Assembly (NCBI GenBank): GCA_963656065.1
Contig: CAVKGV010000009.1
Coordinates: 43,177 to 107,176, forward strand
DNA: 64,000 nucleotides
DNA from: Hallerella sp963656065
Lineage (GTDB): Bacteria > Fibrobacterota > Fibrobacteria > Fibrobacterales > Fibrobacteraceae
Direction: 5' to 3'
Shown: positions 50,536 to 59,005 of the stretch, one piece after another
Layout: the number at the start of each line of letters is the position of its first letter
Numbering within the stretch: position 1 is the stretch's first letter
Notes under the pieces: generated by a model
The model's database searches: none
Seen by the model: the letters and a program-made list of their open reading frames with translations, nothing else
Told to the model about the DNA's origin: nothing
Translations under genes and position numbers: made by a program

Positions 50536-53500
50536 ATGAAAAAGATTAAACAAGTATTTTTCGCTTTGGGACTTGCCCCGCTCCTTTCCGTGTTCGCCCA
50601 TGCGGGAGAACCCGCCATCAATACTCCCTACAATCCGGCAACGGGCGTCTGGATCCAGCAGGTCGGTGACTTGTATCCTTCGGCGAGTACCAAGGAAACC
50701 GTCTATTATACGCGCTACTCCGCCCAGCAGAGTGCCAAGGCCCTTGACTACTACTATGACGGAAACGGCTATCTCAAGCTTTCCAACAAGAGGCTTCTCT
50801 GCAGGACCCGCGGCGCGGACGGCATCGTCCACCACCCGGACGGAGACCTTCTGGTTGCCGGGCAGGACTTCAACGAGATTTATAAAGTCAAGATGAATGC
50901 GACGGATACGCTTTCGTCAAAATGCATCGCGAAAACCGTTTCTTCGGGAGTCGGCGCTTCGACATTCCACTTGATGATGAATCCGGACAATACGGTCCTC
51001 TGGTCGGCGGGTATTCCCGGAAACCTTATCTTGTATGAAACGGATTCAACGACATCGGATCGCCTGAGCAAGATTCGCCAGGTGAATGTCTATGGTTCCG
51101 TGTCGAATATCACGACGCTTCTCTGGGACAATTCCGGTCAGGCGTTCTATACGCGTTCGAGCAATTTGGGAACGATTTCCCGTAATTCGCTCAGCAATGC
51201 CCAGTTCGGAATTATCACGGATACGCTCTGCAATGTCAAAACGAAGCCTTGCCCGGCAAAGAACATCACCGGATTAAAGACCAAGACGCTGATCGATTCG
51301 CTGAAAGGCGCCCACGGGGCGAGCTTTGACGAATATTCGAATACGATTCTCCTGTTCGGCGATTCCCACATCGTGCAGATAGACCCGAAAACGCGCAAGG
51401 TAATAGCGGATGTCGATTTGCGCAAGTATCTGTTTTACGATGATAAGATGACGGGAAGCTATTCTTCGAACTGGGCAGAAACAAATGGCTATGCGATTAG
51501 CGGCACAAGCGAAATCCGCTGGCTTTTGGACCAGGGAACAGCCGACCACAAGGGACATATCTTTGTCGCTTCGAATTCCGGGCATTTGATTTTCCTCGAT
51601 TACACGTCAAACCCGAACAAGCTGATCGATAACAACATCCTCTTGCATGTCCAGTGGATAGACAACTATCTCGACGACCTGGCGCCGATTGCCGGAGCGG
51701 GTTCCAACCGCCACTCGGCGACGACGAATCCGGGGACGTTGATCTCTTCCAGTTCCAGAAGTTCGTCTAGCGCCAATGTTTTCCATGAATCCTCGAGTTC
51801 CGCCAAGTCTTCCAGTTCGATTGGCGGCTCGGGTTCTAAATCTTCGAGTTCGGGAAATTCCGGTCTAAGCTCATCTAGCAATGACGGCAAGAATTCAAGC
51901 TCTTCGAACGGCGGCGGCGACAGCGGGAATTCTTCGAGTTCTGCCGGCGGTGAAAATCCGGGTTCTTCGAGCGGAACGGGTAATTCTTCCGGTTCGGAGG
52001 GTTCCGGTTCGAGTTCTTCGAACGGTGGCGGCGACAGCGGGAATTCTTCGAGTTCCGCCGGCGGTGAAAATCCGGGTTCTTCGAGCGGAACGGGCAATTC
52101 CTCCAGTTCGGTAAGTGGCAGCGGAGATGAATGGATTCCTCCTTGGATTACGGATTCTACCGTCTATGAAGGCTTTGAAGAAGACGGTTCGGAAAACCAG
52201 GACGGTTCGGATCTCTACCCGACAAACGATAAGCGCGATAAAGGCGATACACTTGTCATCGGCGGGTCCAAGCTTATTCCGATTCCTGCGGATTCCTCTG
52301 TTTCCGGATCTGTCATCATCAACGGAAATACCTATGTGACCGGTGGCGGTTCCCAATCGACCGATCTGCCGAGTTACGGTTCCGATTCGGTTTCGGCGAA
52401 CGGGCGGGAAACGGTCAATGTGGGGGATGTCATCGAAATCAAGCTCGATGCGGACAAGATCCGCGATTACTTCGGCGATTCGGATTCGCTCTATATCTCC
52501 GGTTCCGCGGGATTGCTTTTCAAGGATCCCTCCAATACGGATGCGCCCTCGTCGAACGTTTCCATCGGCGTGACCGGAAAGGACCAGTCTTTCTGGGTGA
52601 CGGCGGATACGACGGTTCTCGTGGGGATAATCTACATCACTGACAAGGATGGCCACCTGATAATCTTTGACGGCATCAATTTCTACGATCCGATTCCCAA
52701 GGCGGAAATCGCCTACATCCAGGATGCGGACGATGACGGTCTTTTAGACTCCCTGGAAGTGATTCTGTCCGATACGATTCCCGCGGGACTTTCGGCGACG
52801 GGGCTTGCCGTGGTCGTAAACGGCGATACGCTTCCGCTTTCCGGAGCGCTGACGGTGTCCGGCTCGAGAATCTATGCAAGCGCCGCTGAACTGCGACTTT
52901 CCGGGGACAGCTTCCCGGATAACGCTCGGATTATCGTGACTTATACGAGTGAAGAGACCGGAGCCAATTACAACCGCAGCACGGACCTTCTCCGCCTCGG
53001 CTCCCATGTCATCAAGCAGGCTTATGCAATCCGCAACAAGACGGGTCGGGATTCGCTATTTGTCGAATTCAACATCGATGTCATTCCGGCGGATCTGAAT
53101 AGCCCCGAGATGGTCGTATGGCTGAACGCGAACGGCTTCGACTTGGATGAGGTCAAGATTTACCTGCCGACGAAAAATCTCATCATTCTGGTCGGTGATT
53201 CGTTGGGCCTGAACGGAAAGACCGATTTTGTGACCCTCGCTCCGGGAGCTTCGTTCCACAATCTTTCTTACATTGCGACTTCGGAATACGAACGCCAGGT
53301 TCCCGTGAAAGTGACGGATCGTTACCCGGCAGCGGAAATCGTGGAATATTACGACACGGATGGTGACGGAAAGCTCGATTCCATCGCGGTCCGGTTCTCT
53401 TCAAAGGTGACTGCCGAAGACGTTGAAAATTTCTACTTCTCGTTCCCGTGGTATAGCTCTCGCGGACTTTTGATCGAACTCCAGGCGCAGCCGCGCGACC

Positions 53501-54540
53501 TTGTTTTGAGCGCGGACGGCAAGAGTGTCGGATGGGTGGTCAGAAGCAATGTCAATGTCGCGTCGGGCCTGACGAGCATCGGGTCGAATATCCCTGCGGC
53601 AACGCTTTACACCTATTACGATATTTTCGGCAACACATTTGTCGCCCAGCAGACGGTTGCGATTGCGGACAAGATGGCCCCGGTTGTGACGGCGGCTTCG
53701 CTCCATTACGGAGATTCCCGCGACACGCTTACCGTTTCGTTCTCTGAACCTGTCGATTATTCTTCGCTTGTCGGAAACGATTTCTTCGCCTACATCCACG
53801 GAAACGATACGATTGATATCAGTCCTTCCCGGGTGCTTTGGGCGGCAGACGGCAAGTCGGTGCGCCTTGTGCTGCGTGAATCGACGGACGGCATCGTGCC
53901 CGGGGATTCTCTCCTGGTCGTTCGCGGAGCCAAGTCTGCCATCGCGGATATCTACGGCAACAAGACGGTTGAAAACGCCTCGCCGGTGGTTATCGGCGGT
54001 CTTCTCGGAAAGTTGGTGGAGTCTGTCAACATGGGCTCCTATGACCCGGAAAAATACATCACCAGTACGCTGAACTCGGTTTCCATTTCCTATGTGTCGA
54101 ACCAGACGCGGACTTCGGACTTGCGCGATGAAGGAACTCTCGGACACCTGATTTCCCTCGGTGAACGCTTTGTTCCCCAGCTCATCGATGGGGCGAAGCT
54201 CGATGCGGACGGAAATTACGATGCGTCGGTCCTCGACAGCATCGACCCGGGCGATGTCTTCGTGAATTTCAGCGTGAGTTACTTTGACAATCTGGGACAG
54301 TACGTGACGGATACGACGTTCAATATTCCGTGCAACAGCGCCGCGTTCGGCGCGGGAAGAAACTGCCTCACGACAGACAAGAAGGTGTTCGTCAACTGGA
54401 ATTACAAGGACCATTCGGGGCGCCTGGTCGGATCCGGCGTGTATATCGTCGAATTCAAGCTGGTCGTGCGCTACAAGCAAAAGAAGGTGCAGGAAGAGAT
54501 GCGCGACAAATGGGGCGTTCGCCGCAAGAAAAGCAAGTAA
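50536..54540 (+). CDS. Giant exported surface protein: beta-propeller, serine-rich linker, Ig-like repeats
   Basis: A 1334-residue protein with a signal peptide (about 1-24, ending FAHAG). Residues about 30-400 look like a propeller (VHHPDGDLLVAGQDFNEIYKV, THE HGASFDEYSNTILLFGD-type blades). Residues about 405-530 are a Ser/Gly-rich linker of the type seen in fibrolytic surface proteins. The remainder repeats Ig-like units with DADDDGLLDSLEV and DTDGDGKLDSIAV calcium-type loops, ending in a WNYKDHSGRLVGSGVYIVEF domain and a very basic tail (RDKWGVRRKKSK). GGAGG eight nt upstream supports the start. It is co-transcribed with the 891-residue protein. A role in surface attachment or substrate binding is inferred. 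Confidence 0.83.
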   Translation: MKKIKQVFFALGLAPLLSVFAHAGEPAINTPYNPATGVWIQQVGDLYPSASTKETVYYTRYSAQQSAKALDYYYDGNGYLKLSNKRLLCRTRGADGIVHHPDGDLLVAGQDFNEIYKVKMNATDTLSSKCIAKTVSSGVGASTFHLMMNPDNTVLWSAGIPGNLILYETDSTTSDRLSKIRQVNVYGSVSNITTLLWDNSGQAFYTRSSNLGTISRNSLSNAQFGIITDTLCNVKTKPCPAKNITGLKTKTLIDSLKGAHGASFDEYSNTILLFGDSHIVQIDPKTRKVIADVDLRKYLFYDDKMTGSYSSNWAETNGYAISGTSEIRWLLDQGTADHKGHIFVASNSGHLIFLDYTSNPNKLIDNNILLHVQWIDNYLDDLAPIAGAGSNRHSATTNPGTLISSSSRSSSSANVFHESSSSAKSSSSIGGSGSKSSSSGNSGLSSSSNDGKNSSSSNGGGDSGNSSSSAGGENPGSSSGTGNSSGSEGSGSSSSNGGGDSGNSSSSAGGENPGSSSGTGNSSSSVSGSGDEWIPPWITDSTVYEGFEEDGSENQDGSDLYPTNDKRDKGDTLVIGGSKLIPIPADSSVSGSVIINGNTYVTGGGSQSTDLPSYGSDSVSANGRETVNVGDVIEIKLDADKIRDYFGDSDSLYISGSAGLLFKDPSNTDAPSSNVSIGVTGKDQSFWVTADTTVLVGIIYITDKDGHLIIFDGINFYDPIPKAEIAYIQDADDDGLLDSLEVILSDTIPAGLSATGLAVVVNGDTLPLSGALTVSGSRIYASAAELRLSGDSFPDNARIIVTYTSEETGANYNRSTDLLRLGSHVIKQAYAIRNKTGRDSLFVEFNIDVIPADLNSPEMVVWLNANGFDLDEVKIYLPTKNLIILVGDSLGLNGKTDFVTLAPGASFHNLSYIATSEYERQVPVKVTDRYPAAEIVEYYDTDGDGKLDSIAVRFSSKVTAEDVENFYFSFPWYSSRGLLIELQAQPRDLVLSADGKSVGWVVRSNVNVASGLTSIGSNIPAATLYTYYDIFGNTFVAQQTVAIADKMAPVVTAASLHYGDSRDTLTVSFSEPVDYSSLVGNDFFAYIHGNDTIDISPSRVLWAADGKSVRLVLRESTDGIVPGDSLLVVRGAKSAIADIYGNKTVENASPVVIGGLLGKLVESVNMGSYDPEKYITSTLNSVSISYVSNQTRTSDLRDEGTLGHLISLGERFVPQLIDGAKLDADGNYDASVLDSIDPGDVFVNFSVSYFDNLGQYVTDTTFNIPCNSAAFGAGRNCLTTDKKVFVNWNYKDHSGRLVGSGVYIVEFKLVVRYKQKKVQEEMRDKWGVRRKKSK
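51901..52128 (+). repeat. Tandem 114-bp duplication in the serine-rich linker
   Basis: Two nearly identical in-frame copies, each 114 bp (38 codons), start at 51901 and 52015. Only a few positions differ, mostly at third bases. The unit encodes Ser/Gly runs around NGGGDSGN and AGGENPGSS, so linker length can change by slippage without breaking the frame. Confidence 0.9.
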
Positions 54541-54556
54541 CGGAACAAGTCTTTCC

Positions 54557-54562
54557 TATATT
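54557..54562 (+). promoter_or_regulatory. -10-like box of the GGGP synthase gene (leaderless)
   Basis: TATATT lies 6 nt before the ATG at 54569, with no Shine-Dalgarno sequence. It sits just after the stop of the giant surface protein gene. Confidence 0.48.
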
Positions 54563-54568
54563 TTCGCT

Positions 54569-55327
54569 ATGCTTAGAATAGGTAAGACCGAAACCGCCTT
54601 GAATGAGGCTATCGAAAGGCGCGGTGCGTTGTTCGCCGTGCTTCTCGATCCCGATACATCTGACGATACGTCCCTCCTCAAAGCGGGAACGCTTGCTGCC
54701 GAAAACGGAGCGGACGTCCTTTTCGTCGGCGGTTCTTTCATGGGAAATTTCAATCTCCCTTCCCAGGTCGTTGCGCTGAAAAAGGAAGTCCCTCTTCCGG
54801 TAATCCTCTTTCCGGGCGGAGCTTCCCAGGTGGTTCCCGGATTCGACGCGATTCTTTTTACTACGCTTGTGACGGGCCGCAATCCGAATTACCTGATCGA
54901 TGAGCAGGTACGCGGTGGCGTCCTGGTGCGGTCTTTGGGCATCGAAGCGATTCCTACGGCATACGAGCTTATTAGCAGTGGAAAGCGCACCGCGGTAGAA
55001 TATATCAGCAACACGACGCCCGTTCCGTCGAACAAGCCGAAGCTCTCCATGGTGCATTCCATCGCCGCCGAGCTGATGGGAATGCGCTACGTCTATCTCG
55101 AAGCGGGCTCCGGTGCCGAGACGCCGGTTCCCGTTGAGCATATCGCCTATACGCGAAAGGCGACGCAGATGACGATTATCACCGGAGGCGGTATCCGGGA
55201 ACCCGAAGCGGCTTCTGTGCGCGTCTCCGCCGGTGCGCAAATTATTGTAACGGGAACCCTTTGGGAAAAGGTGAAAGATCCGCAGCTCCTCCGCGAATTT
55301 GCCGCGGCCATTCATGTGAAAGGCTAG
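54569..55327 (+). CDS. Geranylgeranylglyceryl phosphate synthase family (PcrB/GGGPS) protein
   Basis: A 252-residue TIM-barrel prenyltransferase. It has LLDPDTSD near the start, ADVLFVGGSFMG, PVILFPGGASQV, YVYLEAGSGAETPV and IITGGGIREPEAA, all hallmarks of the GGGPS/PcrB family. These enzymes join a polyprenyl diphosphate to glycerol-1-phosphate, forming the ether bond typical of archaeal lipids. Bacterial members with long chain preference are known in Bacteroidota. No G1P dehydrogenase or second prenyltransferase lies within the window. The chain length and product here cannot be read. No ribosome-binding site is present; a TATATT box lies 6 nt upstream. Confidence 0.9.
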   Translation: MLRIGKTETALNEAIERRGALFAVLLDPDTSDDTSLLKAGTLAAENGADVLFVGGSFMGNFNLPSQVVALKKEVPLPVILFPGGASQVVPGFDAILFTTLVTGRNPNYLIDEQVRGGVLVRSLGIEAIPTAYELISSGKRTAVEYISNTTPVPSNKPKLSMVHSIAAELMGMRYVYLEAGSGAETPVPVEHIAYTRKATQMTIITGGGIREPEAASVRVSAGAQIIVTGTLWEKVKDPQLLREFAAAIHVKG

Positions 55328-55477
55328 GTCCTTCGGACTTTCCCGAATTCCATCTTTAAAAGCGGAATCCAAATTTCTTGGGAAACGCCAATATGGGGCG
55401 AATTTTCCAAGCTGTCTAACGCTTTTCTTTTTTTATGTGTATTTTTTCTCCGAAAGGTTCCTTGTTGGAGAATTTTT

Positions 55478-55714
55478 ATGGACAAGAAAATTGGCGTGAC
55501 ATATGCGCTTCGGATTCTGGGCGCTCTTCTCGTTCTGGTGTACTTTTTTGGGCATCCGCTGCTCAACTGGATTTTCCCGGGATTTCCCGTTTCATCGCTC
55601 AGCTATTTCTTCTATGCGGGGCTCGTGACCTATTTGATAGGTGCCGTACTCTATTACGTATTCAATCGCAAGACCCTGAAGAAAATCGTGAAGGGTGAAG
55701 AGGACGAAAAATGA
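55478..55714 (+). CDS. Small two-helix membrane protein
   Basis: A 78-residue protein with two hydrophobic helices (about 8-28, YALRILGALLVLVYFFGHP; about 41-62, LSYFFYAGLVTYLIGAVLYYV) and a short charged tail (KKIVKGEEDEK). I recognise no family. GGAG seven nt upstream of the ATG is a sound ribosome-binding site. Its stop overlaps the ABC ATPase start as ATGA, so it heads the five-gene coupled operon and may be a small subunit or partner of the transporter. Confidence 0.72.
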   Translation: MDKKIGVTYALRILGALLVLVYFFGHPLLNWIFPGFPVSSLSYFFYAGLVTYLIGAVLYYVFNRKTLKKIVKGEEDEK

Positions 55715-56625
55715 TCCGGGTCGAAAATCTCCAGAAGACCTATCGGACGGGTTTTCTCCTGCGACAGAAAAAGGCGCTTTCCGGCATATCGTTTCATGTG
55801 CCGAAAGGCGTCATCTATGGATTTATCGGTCCGAACGGTGCGGGAAAATCAACGACGATAAAACTTTTGACAGGACTTCTTCGGAAGGATTCGGGAACGG
55901 TACTGATTGCCGGGCGTGATCCTTCGGATGTGGAAAGCCGTCGCCACCTGGGCTATTCGCCGGAACAGCCCTATTTTTACGACTATTTGACCGGGCGTGA
56001 ACTGATGCGGTTTTACGGCAGGCTTTGCGGTCTTTCCGGTCGTCTTTTGGATGAACGGGTCGGATGGGCGCTTTCCCTTTTGAATGCGGACAAGGACTGG
56101 ATCAACCGGCGGCTTCGCACCTATTCAAAGGGAATGATGCAGCGGGTCGGCATCGCCCAGGCGATTCTTTCAAAACCGGAGCTTCTTATTTTGGATGAAC
56201 CGATGAGCGGACTCGATCCCGTGGGCAGAAAGGATGTTCGCGAGGCGATCCTCGCTCTCAACCGGGAAGGTGTCACGGTTTTCTATTCGAGCCACTTGCT
56301 GTCGGATGTCGAAACGATCAGCCACCGTGTCGCGATGATTGTCGGCGGAAAAATCGTCCGCGAGGGAACTGTCGATGATTTCACGTCGAACGCTTCTGCG
56401 GAATACCACATCCATGTCGCGGCGGACATCCCCGAATCGGACGTTCCCGAAGGCGTCATGCCGCAAGGGACAACTCCGCGGGAATGGGTCTGCCGGGATT
56501 CGCTTGCGCGTGACAGGTTCCTAGATTTTTGTCTTCGGTCGGGGCTTTCCGTAGAACGCGTCGAGCATAAGCGTCCGAGCCTCGAAGATGTCTTGACGGA
56601 GGAAATCGCTCGTGCAGAACATTAA
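55711..56625 (+). CDS. ABC transporter ATP-binding protein
   Basis: A 304-residue ABC ATPase. Walker A is GPNGAGKST, the Q-loop region reads GYSPEQPYFYD, the signature is YSKGMMQRVGIAQA (a K-G-M variant of LSGGQ common in ABC-2 exporters), Walker B is LLILDEPMSGLDP, and the H-loop is YSSHLLSD. A C-terminal 80-residue extension follows. It pairs with the downstream permease in an exporter of the GldA/Nod/CcmA type. The 3' end overlaps the permease gene by 14 nt. The cargo is unknown. Confidence 0.93.
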   Translation: MIRVENLQKTYRTGFLLRQKKALSGISFHVPKGVIYGFIGPNGAGKSTTIKLLTGLLRKDSGTVLIAGRDPSDVESRRHLGYSPEQPYFYDYLTGRELMRFYGRLCGLSGRLLDERVGWALSLLNADKDWINRRLRTYSKGMMQRVGIAQAILSKPELLILDEPMSGLDPVGRKDVREAILALNREGVTVFYSSHLLSDVETISHRVAMIVGGKIVREGTVDDFTSNASAEYHIHVAADIPESDVPEGVMPQGTTPREWVCRDSLARDRFLDFCLRSGLSVERVEHKRPSLEDVLTEEIARAEH

Positions 56626-57415
56626 GAATATCGGAATTATCGCGCTGAACACATTCCGCGAGTCGGTACGGAACAAGATTCTCTACAATATCGTTTTTCT
56701 CGCGATTGCGCTTGCATTCTTCAGTATCTTGCTCGGGGAATGGTCCGTCTTTGACCGTTCTTTCGTGATAAAATCGACTACGCTCAGCATCATGTCCCTT
56801 TCGGGGCTTCTGATTTCGGTCTTTGTCGGAATCGGCCTAGTCCAAAAGGAAATCCAGGGGAGGACCGTCCTTACGCTCCTCTCAAAGCCCATCAGCCGGG
56901 CTGTTTTCATCGTCGGAAAATACCTGGGGCTTCTCGCCGTCATCGCGGTTCACCTTGTCCTGCTGACGTCGGTCTATTACGCCATTCTTTTGTGGACGGA
57001 ATCGGGGCCGACGCTTTCGCTGCTCTGGGCGGTCTTCCTTATCTTTTGGGAAATGGCCATCGTTGTCGCTGTCGCTCTTTTGTTCTCGACATTTTCCTCT
57101 CCGGTACTTTCCGCCCTGTTTACGATAGGGGTCTATGTCGCCGGGCGTCTTTCGAACGAGCTGATGGAACAGGTGCGCTTTGTCCGTCGGATGGGAGAAG
57201 TACAGGGCACGGAAAGCGTCGTGATGGAAAAGGCGGCGGAAATCGTCCATGCCGTTTTTCCCGGCCTGTATCGTTTTGATATCGCTTCGTATGTCGTGCA
57301 CGGCATCGCTCTTCCTTCGCATTATGTCTTGTGGAATAGTTTGTACGCAATCGGTTATATCGGAATATTTCTTGCCATTTCCAGTTGGTGGTTTGGCCGC
57401 AGGGATTTTGTATGA
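56612..57415 (+). CDS. ABC-2 type permease
   Basis: A 267-residue membrane protein with six hydrophobic helices typical of ABC-2 permeases such as GldF/NosY. The N-terminus IIALNTFRESVRNKILYNIVF and the GRTVLTLLSKPISRAVFIVGKYLG loop are characteristic of the subfamily. The GTG start at 56612 has GGAGG nine nt upstream and lies inside the ATPase gene. Its stop overlaps the next gene as ATGA. Function is export of an unknown substrate together with the preceding ATPase. Confidence 0.88.
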   Translation: MQNIKNIGIIALNTFRESVRNKILYNIVFLAIALAFFSILLGEWSVFDRSFVIKSTTLSIMSLSGLLISVFVGIGLVQKEIQGRTVLTLLSKPISRAVFIVGKYLGLLAVIAVHLVLLTSVYYAILLWTESGPTLSLLWAVFLIFWEMAIVVAVALLFSTFSSPVLSALFTIGVYVAGRLSNELMEQVRFVRRMGEVQGTESVVMEKAAEIVHAVFPGLYRFDIASYVVHGIALPSHYVLWNSLYAIGYIGIFLAISSWWFGRRDFV

Positions 57416-58995
57416 TGACGCGAAATCAGATAATGGCGAAAGTCCTCTTTTCGAACAATCTGGTCACAAAGGCGCAGATCCAGGAGTTTTGGAACAGGAT
57501 TGACGATTCGCATGACCTAGGAAAGCTCTTGCTTGAAAACGGCATCCTCGATCAGACGACCTACGATGCTGTAGATTCCTATGTTCGGGACTTGGAAGTC
57601 AAGCTGAATGCGGCGGAAAAGCCCAAGGCTTCGACCGATTCGCCTTTTGAACGTCCGGCCCCGAAAGTCCAGACGCCCGCTCCAAGTGCCAAACCGCTTG
57701 CCGAAAATCCGCCGAGCGAACCTGCCGAAACGTCGATAGCCCTAGAAGGCAACAATCCCTATGGACAAGCGAACGTGACAAGTGTCCAGATAGAAAAGAT
57801 CGCGGGCCTTGAACAGACAAGCATCGCGCCGGTAGCCGTCCTCCAGTCGGAAGACGAGGACGTTTCCGATACGGATGTCTTGCCGGATCGCTTTGAAATT
57901 GAAAGCGGGGAGGGCTCGATTGAAATTCCGGAACGCCTTTCGGTGGAAAATTCCCTTTCGCAAATTTTAGCCTTTGCCCGGCGGCTCGATGCGACCGACG
58001 TCTATCTTTCCGAAAAATCCCGGATTGCGTTTCGCATATTTGGAAACCTGGTCTATGCGAGCGACGCGCCTTGCGACTCTTCTAGGCTTTCCGGCTTTCT
58101 GTCCGAAGCGAAAAGCGGTTTTGCCGACGGATACGAACCTGCGGTGGGTGTGGATTTCAGCAAGTCCTTCGCCCTTTCGGGAGCGGGCCGTAACCGCCTG
58201 ACGGTTACATGGAACGAAACGGTTCCTTCGCTCTCAATCCGCCTGATTTCTTCGGCGTCGATTTCTCTCGACAAATTGTATCTGCCGGCGTTCTGCGCAG
58301 ATTTCTTGAAGCTTTCTAGCGGGTTTGTGCTTATCGCCGGACCTTCGGAAAGCGGACGTTCGACGACGCTCGGAGCTTTTGGCGAGGCTATTCTGGAAAG
58401 CAGGGATGTTCTTTTGGAAACAATCGAAAAGCCGATTGAACGTGTGCTTCGAAGTTCGCGCGGAATGGTCCTTCAAAAGGAAGTCGGATTGCATGTCCGC
58501 TCCGGGAGCGAGGCGGTTCGTGAGGCATCCCGTGCGGGAGCCGACGTCATCCTGTTCGACCACTTGGAATCTCTTGACGAGCTTTGGGCGCTTTTGCAGG
58601 CCGCTTCTTCGGGCGCCCTTGTTTTTGCCGTGACGACGGGAAACGACATCTATGGGCTGCTTTCCCGCTTGCTTTCCGAATCCGGGGAGGGGGAGCTGGC
58701 TTGTGCTTTGTCAAGCGAATTGAAGGGCATTGTCGTGCAGCATCTGGTTCCTGTAATCGAGGGACAGGGTTGGGTTCTTGCCACGGAAGCCTTGAAAGTG
58801 ACCGCCTCCGTTTCGGATCTTATCCGCCGGAGGGAACTTTCCCGGTTGCCTCAAGCGATAATGTCTAGAGACCAGGGGCTTTCGCTTGACGATTCCCTGC
58901 AAAATCTGGTAGATTCGGGATTTATCCGCGGAGAAGATGCCTGGCGGCGTTCCTTGAACCGCCAACGTTTTGCCGCTTACCGTCTAGGGAAATAG
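57412..58995 (+). CDS. PilT/GspE-type ATPase homologue, probably catalytically degenerate
   Basis: A 527-residue protein. Residues about 1-65 form a helical GspE-N-like domain (KAQIQEFWNRI...LGKLLLENGILDQTTYDAVDSYV). A Pro/acid-rich linker follows (about 66-180), then a PilT-like domain (about 190-520). The P-loop is G310-P-S-E-S-G-R316-S317, with arginine replacing the essential lysine. The Walker B region reads ADVILFDHLESLDEL instead of the usual GEMRD. So it may bind but not hydrolyse ATP, or serve as a partner of the intact PilT-like protein downstream. The ATG at 57412 is fused by ATGA to the permease stop. Confidence 0.78.
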   Translation: MMTRNQIMAKVLFSNNLVTKAQIQEFWNRIDDSHDLGKLLLENGILDQTTYDAVDSYVRDLEVKLNAAEKPKASTDSPFERPAPKVQTPAPSAKPLAENPPSEPAETSIALEGNNPYGQANVTSVQIEKIAGLEQTSIAPVAVLQSEDEDVSDTDVLPDRFEIESGEGSIEIPERLSVENSLSQILAFARRLDATDVYLSEKSRIAFRIFGNLVYASDAPCDSSRLSGFLSEAKSGFADGYEPAVGVDFSKSFALSGAGRNRLTVTWNETVPSLSIRLISSASISLDKLYLPAFCADFLKLSSGFVLIAGPSESGRSTTLGAFGEAILESRDVLLETIEKPIERVLRSSRGMVLQKEVGLHVRSGSEAVREASRAGADVILFDHLESLDELWALLQAASSGALVFAVTTGNDIYGLLSRLLSESGEGELACALSSELKGIVVQHLVPVIEGQGWVLATEALKVTASVSDLIRRRELSRLPQAIMSRDQGLSLDDSLQNLVDSGFIRGEDAWRRSLNRQRFAAYRLGK

Positions 58996-59005
58996 GAAAT
59001 AGAAT

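Noticed and set aside
51740..52130. Short, regularly spaced repeats resembling a CRISPR array
   Set aside because: They lie in frame within a coding region, encode Ser/Gly runs, have no unique spacers of constant length, and no cas genes are near.
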